A DNA stretch of 64,000 nucleotides. It comes from Hippophae tibetana. Lineage: Eukaryota > Streptophyta > Magnoliopsida > Rosales > Elaeagnaceae. The stretch lies in contig CM072801.1 in NCBI GenBank assembly GCA_037013495.1, forward strand, positions 34,460,001 through 34,524,000, read 5' to 3'. This document shows, in pieces, positions 55,800 to 64,000 of the stretch. The position numbers were made by a program, and so were the translations under genes. Position 1 is the stretch's first letter. Each line of letters starts with the position of its first letter. The notes under the pieces were generated by a model, which worked only from the letters and a program-made list of their open reading frames with translations, was not told the origin of the DNA and made no database searches.

Positions 55800-58700
55800 T
55801 TGATAAATTGAAATTTTAACTTTATACGACTATAACTTTTGAGTGGGGTATTGTAACGAAAATTATAATATATCAAATCGAAGCTCTTATCTATTCACAC
55901 ATTTATTTCTAGACTCACCATGGAACCTGAATTATATACCCAATTTCCATCATTTACATCACTAACGAAAGGTTTTAGGTTTTTCTCGCAAATTTACGTT
56001 TTACAAATTTTCGGTTTTATTCAATAGAGCTGTAAAGGAGATATTTGTTCCGATCAAGGGTTCTTTATTTATGTGTTCAATAAATCTCTATTCTTTGGAA
56101 GGAAACTAGGAGAAAAGAAAAAGAAAGGTGCAACTGTTGAAATTTTCAAAAAAAAAACAAAACAATTGATAAATCGAACTTTCAACTTTATACTACCATA
56201 AATGTTTACTGTGGTATCGTAAAGACTATTATAATATATCAAATTGAAGCCCTTTTCGATTAACACAATCAGTGTTCTCCTCACTAAGGAACCTGAATTA
56301 TGTACCCAAATCCGTCATTTACATCACTTACCATGGGTTTTAGGTTTTATTCGCAAATTTCTATTTTACTAACTTTCGATTTTATTCAATAGAGCTGTCA
56401 AGGAGATATTTAAGTCAACCAAGGGTTCTTTATTTATGTGTTCAATAAATCTCTATTCTTCGAAAAAAATATGAGAATAGAAAAAGAAAGGGGAACTGTT
56501 AAAATTTCCAAAAATAACAAAACATTTAACAAATAAAACATTCAAATTTGTACGACTATAACTTTTGACTGGGGTATCGTACCGACAATTATAATATATT
56601 AATTCAAAGCCTTTAAAGATTCACACAATTTGTTCTGGCCTCACTATAGAACCTGAATTATATACCCAAATTCTATCATTTACATCACTAACCAAGGGTC
56701 GTAGGTTTTTCTCGCAAATTTCTGTTTTACTTAGTTTCGATTTTATTCAATAGAGTTGTAAAGTAGATATTTAAGGCGACCAAGGGTTCTTTATTTATTT
56801 GACCAATAAATCTTTATTCTTCAAAAAAAAATTGGAACACAGAAAAAGAAATGGGCAACTAGTTAAATTTTCAAAAACAACAAAAAATTTGATAAATTGA
56901 ACTTTTAACTTTATACGACTATAACTTTTGAGTGGGGTATTGTAAAGACAATTATAATATATCAAATCAAAGCCCTTATCTATTCACACAATTATTTCTA
57001 GCCTCACATTGGAACCTGAATTATATACCCAAATTCCATAATTTACATCACTAACGAAGGGTTTTAGGTTTTTCTCGCAAATTTCCGTTTTACAAATTTT
57101 CGGTTTTATTCACTAGAGCTGTAAAGGAGATATTTGTTCCGATCAAGGGTTCTTTATTTATGTGTTCAATAAATCTCTATTCTTTGAAAAGAAACTAGGA
57201 GAATAGAAAAAGAAAGGAGCAACTGTTGAAATTTACAAAAAAAACAAAATATTTGATAAATCGGACTTTCAACTTTATACGAACATAACTTTTGACTGTG
57301 GTATCGTAAAGACTATTATAATATATCAAATTGAAGCCCTTATCGATTAACACAATCAGTGCTGGCCTCACTAAGGAACCTGAATTATGTATTCAAATCC
57401 GTCATTTACATCACTTACCAAGGGTTTTAGGTTTTTCTCGTAAATTTCTATTTTTCTAACTTTCGATTTTATTCAATAGAGCTGTAAAGGAGATATTTAT
57501 GCCGACCAAGGGTTCTTTATTAATATGTTCAATAAATCTGTATTCTTCGAAAAAAATAGGAGCCTAGAAAAAAAAAGAACTACTATTGAAATTTTCAAAA
57601 AAACAAAACATTTGATAAATCGAACTTTCAAATTTATACTACTATAAATTTTGACTAGGCTATCGTACCGAAAATTATAATATATTAATTCAAAGCTTTT
57701 AAAGATTCACACAATTTGTTCTGGCCTCACTATAGAACCTGAATTATATACCCAAATTCTATCATTTACATCACTAACCAAGGGTCTTAGGTTTTTCTCA
57801 TAAATTTCTGTTTTACTTAGTTTCGATTTTATTCAATAGAGTTGTAAAGTAGATATTTAAGGCGACCAAGGGTTCTTTATTTATGTGATCAAAAAATCTT
57901 TATTCTTCAAAGAAAATAGGAGAATAGAAAAAGAAAGGGGCAACTAGTCAAATTTTCAAAAACAGCAAAAAGTTTTATAAATTGAACTTTTAACTTTATA
58001 CGACTATAATTTTTGAGTGGGGTATTGTAACGAAAATTATAATATATCAAATCGAAGCTCTTATCTATTCACACATTTATTTCTAGACTCATGATGGAAC
58101 CTGAATTATATACCCAAATTCCATCATTTACATCACTATCGAAGGGTTTTAGGTTTTTCTCGCAAATTTCCGTTTTACAAATTTTCGGTTGTATTCAATA
58201 GAGTTGTAGAGGAGATATTTGTTCCGATCAAGGGTTCTTTATTTATGTGTTCAATAAATCTCTATTCTTTGAAAAGAAACTAGGAGAATAGAAAAAGAAA
58301 GGAGCAACTTTTTGAAATTTTCAAGAAAAACAAAATATTTGATAAATCAGACTTTCAACTTTATACGACCATAACTTTTGACTGTGGTATCGTAAACACT
58401 ATTATAATATATCAAATTGAAGCCCTTATCGATTAACACAATCAGTGTTTTCCACACTAAGGAACCTGAATTATGTACCCAAATCCGTCATTTACATCAC
58501 TTACCAAGGGTTTTAGGTTTTATTCGCAAATTTCTATTTTACTAACTTTCGATTTTATTCAATAGAGCTGTAAAGGAGATATTTAAGTCGACCAAGGGTT
58601 CTTTATTTATGTGTTCAATAAATCTCTATTCTTCGAAAAAAATATGAGAATAGAAAAAGAAAGGGGAACTGTTAAAATTTCCAAAAATAACAAAACATTT

Positions 58701-61700
58701 AACAAATAGAACATTCAAATTTATACGACTATAACTTTTGACTGGGGTATCGTACCGACAATTATAATATATTAAATGAAAGCTCTTAACGATTCGCACA
58801 ATTTTTCCTGGCCTCACTATTGAACCTGAATTATATACCCAAATTCCATCATTTACATCACTAACCAAGGGTCTTAGGTTTTTCTCGCAAAATTTTGTTT
58901 TACTTAGTTTCGATTTTATTCAATAGAGTTGTAAAGTAGATGTTTAAGGAGACCAAGGGTTCTTTATTTATGTCATCAATAAATCTTTATTCTTAAAAAA
59001 AATAGGAGAATAGAAAAAGAAAGGGTCAATTAGTTAAATTTTCAAAAATAACAAAAAATTTGATAAAATGAAATTTTAATTTTATACGACTATAACTTTT
59101 GAGTGGGGTATTGTAACGAAAATTATAATATATCAAATCGAATCTCTTATCTATTCACAAAATTATTTCTAGCGTCACATTGGAACCTGAATTATATACC
59201 CAATTTCCATCATTTACATCACTAACGAAGGGTTTTAGGTTTTTCTCGCAAATTTCCGTTTTACAAATTTTCGGTTTTATTCAATAATGTTGTAAAGGAG
59301 ATATTTGTTCCGATCAAGGGTTCTTTATTTATGTGATGAATAAATCTTTATTCTTCAAAAAAAATAGGAGAATAGAAAAAGAAAGGGGCAACTAGTTAAA
59401 TTTTCAAAAATAACGAAAAATTTGATAAATTGAAATTTTAACTTTATACGACTATAACTTTTGAGTGGGATATTGTAACGAAAATTATAATATATCAAAT
59501 GGAAGCTCTTATCTATTCACACATTTATTTCTAGACTCACCATGGAACCTGAATTATATACCCAATTTCCATCATTTACATCACTAACGAAAGGTTTTAG
59601 GTTTTTCTCGCAAATTTACGTTTTACAAATTTTCGGTTTTATTCAAAAGAGCTATAAAGGAGATATTTGTTCCGATCAAGGGTTCTTTATTTATGTGTTC
59701 AATAAATCTCTATTCTTTGGAAGGAAACTAGGAGAAAAGAAAAAGAAAGGTGCAACTGTTGAAATTTTCAAAAAAAAAACAAAACAATTGATAAATCGAA
59801 CTTTCAACTTTATACTACCATAAATGTTTACTGTGGTATCGTAAAGACTATTATAATATATCAAATTGAAGCCCTTTTCGATTAACACAATCAGTGTTCT
59901 CCTCACTAAGGAACCTGAATTATGTACCCAAATCCGTCATTTACATCACTTACCATGGGTTTTAGGTTTTATTCGCAAATTTCTATTTTACTAACTTTCG
60001 ATTTTATTCAATAGAGCTGTAAAGGAGATATTTAAGTCGACCAAGGGTTCTTTATTTATGTGTTCAATAAATCTCTATTCTTCGAAAAAAATATGAGAAT
60101 AGAAAAAGAAAGGGGAACTGTTAAAATTTCCAAAAATAACAAAACATTTAACAAATAAAACATTCAAATTTATACGACTATAACTTTTGACTGGGGTATC
60201 GTACCGACAATTATAATATATTAATTCAAAGCCTTTAAAGATTCACACAATTTGTTCTGGCCTCACTATAGAACCTGAATTATATACCCAAATTCTATCA
60301 TTTACATCACTAACCAAGGGTCGTAGGTTTTTCTCGCAAATTTCTGTTTTACTTAGTTTCGATTTTATTCAATAGAGTTGTAAAGTAGATATTTAAGGCG
60401 ACCAAGGGTTCTTTATTTATTTGACCAATAAATCTTTATTCTTCAAAAAAAAATTGGAACACAGAAAAAGAAATGGGCAACTAGTTAAATTTTCAAAAAC
60501 AACAAAAAATTTGATAAATTGAACTTTTAACTTTATACGACTATAACTTTTGAGTGGGGTATTGTAAAGACAATTATAATATATCAAATCAAAGCCCTTA
60601 TCTATTCACACAATTATTTCTAGCCTCACATTGGAACCTGAATTATATACCCAAATTCCATAATTTACATCACTAACGAAGGGTTTTAGGTTTTTCTCGC
60701 AAATTTCCGTTTTACAAATTTTCGGTTTTATTCACTAGAGCTGTAAAGGAGATATTTGTTCCGATCAAGGGTTCTTTATTTATGTGTTCAATAAATCTCT
60801 ATTCTTTGAAAAGAAACTAGGAGAATAGAAAAAGAAAGGAGCAACTGTTGAAATTTACAAAAAAAACAAAATATTTGATAAATCGGACTTTCAACTTTAT
60901 ACGAACATAACTTTTGACTGTGGTATCGTAAAGACTATTATAATATATCAAATTGAAGCCCTTATCGATTAACACAATCAGTGCTGGCCTCACTAAGGAA
61001 CCTGAATTATGTATTCAAATCCGTCATTTACATCACTTACCAAGGGTTTTAGGTTTTTCTCGTAAATTTCTATTTTTCTAACTTTCGATTTTATTCAATA
61101 GAGCTGTAAAGGAGATATTTATGCCGACCAAGGGTTCTTTATTAATATGTTCAATAAATCTGTATTCTTCGAAAAAAATAGGAGCCTAGAAAAAAAAAGA
61201 ACTACTATTGAAATTTTCAAAAAAACAAAACATTTGATAAATCGAACTTTCAAATTTATACTACTATAAATTTTGACTAGGCTATCGTACCGAAAATTAT
61301 AATATATTAATTCAAAGCTTTTAAAGATTCACACAATTTGTTCTGGCCTCACTATAGAACCTGAATTATATACCCAAATTCTATCATTTACATCACTAAC
61401 CAAGGGTCTTAGGTTTTTCTCATAAATTTCTGTTTTACTTAGTTTCGATTTTATTCAATAGAGTTGTAAAGTAGATATTTAAGGCGACCAAGGGTTCTTT
61501 ATTTATGTGATCAAAAAATCTTTATTCTTCAAAGAAAATAGGAGAATAGAAAAAGAAAGGGGCAACTAGTCAAATTTTCAAAAACAGCAAAAAGTTTTAT
61601 AAATTGAACTTTTAACTTTATACGACTATAATTTTTGAGTGGGGTATTGTAACGAAAATTATAATATATCAAATCGAAGCTCTTATCTATTCACACATTT

Positions 61701-64000
61701 ATTTCTAGACTCATGATGGAACCTGAATTATATACCCAAATTCCATCATTTACATCACTATCGAAGGGTTTTAGGTTTTTCTCGCAAATTTCCGTTTTAC
61801 AAATTTTCGGTTGTATTCAATAGAGTTGTAGAGGAGATATTTGTTCCGATCAAGGGTTCTTTATTTATGTGTTCAATAAATCTCTATTCTTTGAAAAGAA
61901 ACTAGGAGAATAGAAAAAGAAAGGAGCAACTTTTTGAAATTTTCAAGAAAAACAAAATATTTGATAAATCAGACTTTCAACTTTATACGACCATAACTTT
62001 TGACTGTGGTATCGTAAACACTATTATAATATATCAAATTGAAGCCCTTATCGATTAACACAATCAGTGTTTTCCACACTAAGGAACCTGAATTATGTAC
62101 CCAAATCCGTCATTTACATCACTTACCAAGGGTTTTAGGTTTTATTCGCAAATTTCTATTTTACTAACTTTCGATTTTATTCAATAGAGCTGTAAAGGAG
62201 ATATTTAAGTCGACCAAGGGTTCTTTATTTATGTGTTCAATAAATCTCTATTCTTCGAAAAAAATATGAGAATAGAAAAAGAAAGGGGAACTGTTAAAAT
62301 TTCCAAAAATAACAAAACATTTAACAAATAGAACATTCAAATTTATACGACTATAACTTTTGACTGGGGTATCGTACCGACAATTATAATATATTAAATG
62401 AAAGCTCTTAACGATTCGCACAATTTTTCCTGGCCTCACTATTGAACCTGAATTATATACCCAAATTCCATCATTTACATCACTAACCAAGGGTCTTAGG
62501 TTTTTCTCGCAAAATTTTGTTTTACTTAGTTTCGATTTTATTCAATAGAGTTGTAAAGTAGATGTTTAAGGAGACCAAGGGTTCTTTATTTATGTCATCA
62601 ATAAATCTTTATTCTTAAAAAAAATAGGAGAATAGAAAAAGAAAGGGTCAATTAGTTAAATTTTCAAAAATAACAAAAAATTTGATAAAATGAAATTTTA
62701 ATTTTATACGACTATAACTTTTGAGTGGGGTATTGTAACGAAAATTATAATATATCAAATCGAATCTCTTATCTATTCACAAAATTATTTCTAGCGTCAC
62801 ATTGGAACCTGAATTATATACCCAATTTCCATCATTTACATCACTAACGAAGGGTTTTAGGTTTTTCTCGCAAATTTCCGTTTTACAAATTTTCGGTTTT
62901 ATTCAATAATGTTGTAAAGGAGATATTTGTTCCGATCAAGGGTTCTTTATTTATGTGATGAATAAATCTTTATTCTTCAAAAAAAATAGGAGAATAGAAA
63001 AAGAAAGGGGCAACTAGTTAAATTTTCAAAAATAACGAAAAATTTGATAAATTGAAATTTTAACTTTATACGACTATAACTTTTGAGTGGGATATTGTAA
63101 CGAAAATTATAATATATCAAATGGAAGCTCTTATCTATTCACACATTTATTTCTAGACTCACCATGGAACCTGAATTATATACCCAATTTCCATCATTTA
63201 CATCACTAACGAAAGGTTTTAGGTTTTTCTCGCAAATTTACGTTTTACAAATTTTCGGTTTTATTCAAAAGAGCTGTAAAGGAGATATTTGTTCCGATCA
63301 AGGGTTCTTTATTTATGTGTTCAATAAATCTCTATTCTTTGGAAGGAAACTAGGAGAAAAGAAAAAGAAAGGTGCAACTGTTGAAATTTTCAAAAAAAAA
63401 ACAAAACAATTGATAAATCGAACTTTCAACTTTATACTACCATAAATGTTTACTGTGGTATCGTAAAGACTATTATAATATATCAAATTGAAGCCCTTTT
63501 CGATTAACACAATCAGTGTTCTCCTCACTAAGGAACCTGAATTATGTACCCAAATCCGTCATTTACATCACTTACCATGGGTTTTAGGTTTTATTCGCAA
63601 ATTTCTATTTTACTAACTTTCGATTTTATTCAATAGAGCTGTAAAGGAGATATTTAAGTCGACCAAGGGTTCTTTATTTATGTGTTCAATAAATCTCTAT
63701 TCTTCGAAAAAAATATGAGAATAGAAAAAGAAAGGGGAACTGTTAAAATTTCCAAAAATAACAAAACATTTAACAAATAAAACATTCAAATTTATACGAC
63801 TATAACTTTTGACTGGGGTATCGTACCGACAATTATAATATATTAATTCAAAGCCTTTAAAGATTCACACAATTTGTTCTGGCCTCACTATAGAACCTGA
63901 ATTATATACCCAAATTCTATCATTTACATCACTAACCAAGGGTCGTAGGTTTTTCTCGCAAATTTCTGTTTTACTTAGTTTCGATTTTATTCAATAGAGT
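55800..64000 (+). repeat. Ten-monomer block repeated in tandem (3,622-bp period), two full copies and part of a third
   Basis: The string TTTGGAAGGAAACTAGGAGAAAAG, given here only by position, starts near 56092, 59714 and 63336, exactly 3,622 bp apart. ACTCACCATGGAACC recurs near 55914, 59536 and 63158. Copies are near-identical. Copies 2 and 3 share private variants (AAATGGAAGC, GAGTGGGATATT, TTCAAAAGAG) that copy 1 lacks. Each unit contains one four-monomer c-to-c step (54838 to 56287, 58457 to 59909, 62079 to 63531) amid trimers. The third copy runs off the window. Confidence 0.9.

Larger units (their letters stand above)
19310..64000 (+). repeat. Satellite DNA array, right part, a-b-c trimeric higher-order repeat
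   Basis: About 123 further monomers in the same orientation as the left part, without any other insertion. Type c heads (CTAAGGAACCTGAATTATG) occur near 20110, 21193, 22275, 23365, 24457, 25905, 26990, 28074, 29160, 30245, 31328, 32415, 33500, 34225, 35310 and onward to 63531. Most steps are 1,082-1,092 bp, three monomers. Type a has CTATAGAACC or CTATAAAACC, then CCAAGGGTCTTAG and TGTGATCAATAAATC. Type b has ACGTTGGAACC or ACATTGGAACC, CTAACGAAGGG, ATTTGTTCCGATC and TTGAAAAGAAACTAGG. Type c has AAATCCGTC, TTTTATTCGC or TTTTTCTCG, and CTTCGAAAAAAATA. Exceptional steps of one, two or four monomers mark rearrangement points. No gene or RNA gene is visible anywhere in these 44.7 kb. Confidence 0.96.

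Noticed and set aside
93-63528. Many recurring open frames of 60-97 codons on both strands, for example those starting MRPTLIVLI or MREKLRPLVSD on the minus strand and MKPLSINTISV on the plus strand
   Set aside because: They recur with the satellite period, overlap each other in antisense, begin and end inside monomers and resemble no protein family. A 361-bp monomer is not a multiple of three, so frames rotate from one monomer to the next. They are open by chance in AT-rich repeats.
1-64000. Regular repeats with spacers, considered as a CRISPR array
   Set aside because: The unit is 361 bp with no short repeat separated by unique spacers; the whole unit is repeated, which is satellite DNA. 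The retroelement places it in a plant.
1-64000. TTGACT followed 19 bases later by TATAAT in many monomers, like a bacterial sigma-70 promoter
   Set aside because: A chance match in AT-rich eukaryotic DNA with long spacing. It could matter only for behaviour of cloned satellite in E. coli.
1-64000. A centromere protein B box or telomere repeat in the satellite
   Set aside because: I searched by eye for the TTCG...CGGG pattern and for TTTAGGG runs and found neither. Whether the satellite is centromeric or subtelomeric cannot be told from this sequence.
1-64000. A second mobile element inside the array, such as a Helitron, MITE, LINE or SINE
   Set aside because: All sequence outside 13746-19309 can be placed in the monomer consensus; no terminal inverted repeats, poly-A tails or other target duplications were seen.
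1-64000. A tRNA, rRNA or snRNA gene
   Set aside because: No cloverleaf-like GC stems, no A/B boxes in correct spacing and no recognisable rRNA core sequence; the satellite is too AT-rich and too uniform.

Overview
The window is plant nuclear heterochromatin. It is almost entirely one AT-rich satellite DNA with a monomer of about 361-362 bp, all head to tail and all in the same orientation. I estimate about 160 monomers. A single LTR retrotransposon, an Athila-type Ty3/gypsy element, interrupts the array. The plant assignment rests on that element: its integrase-derived sequence and the conserved motifs after it are typical of the Athila lineage, which is found in plants. I do not recognise the satellite family or the species, and there is no host protein-coding gene, rRNA, tRNA or CRISPR array.

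Layout. 1-13745: left part of the array, about 38 monomers. It is the more diverse part, with at least six monomer subfamilies that I call x, y, p, a, b and c from diagnostic bases. There is an x-y dimer register at about 2.04-4.96 kb and x-y-p-a-b-c runs at about 6.6-10.2 kb. From about 10.2 kb a three-monomer (a-b-c, ~1,086 bp) higher-order repeat takes over. A 167-bp internal duplication at 6273-6606 throws the register off by about half a monomer. 13746-19309: the retroelement, flanked by a 5-bp target duplication (GTATC) made from the satellite. It is a broken, non-autonomous fossil with a ~2.02-kb right LTR, LTR-derived sequence on the left, an integrase-derived region and a long AT-rich untranslated region. 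19310-64000: right part of the array, about 123 monomers. It is built on the a-b-c trimer and then re-amplified as larger blocks: 4 monomers (1,448 bp), 10 monomers (3,614 and 3,622 bp), 12 monomers (4,342-bp offset) and 17 monomers (6,150 bp).

What the parts say together. The array looks like a record of successive unequal exchanges. Old mixed monomers lie at the left, a trimer took over around 10 kb, and very recent block duplications lie in the right half, where copies 3.6-6.2 kb apart are almost identical by eye. The retroelement landed in a trimer-type region, and its LTRs suggest an insertion some hundreds of thousands of years old. The short open frames on both strands (60-97 codons) are by-products of the satellite and I do not call them genes. 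The most unusual signals are the nested block hierarchy, the way subfamily switches fall in a few conserved blocks of the monomer, and a hairpin-plus-G-tract module that occurs twice in the retroelement.
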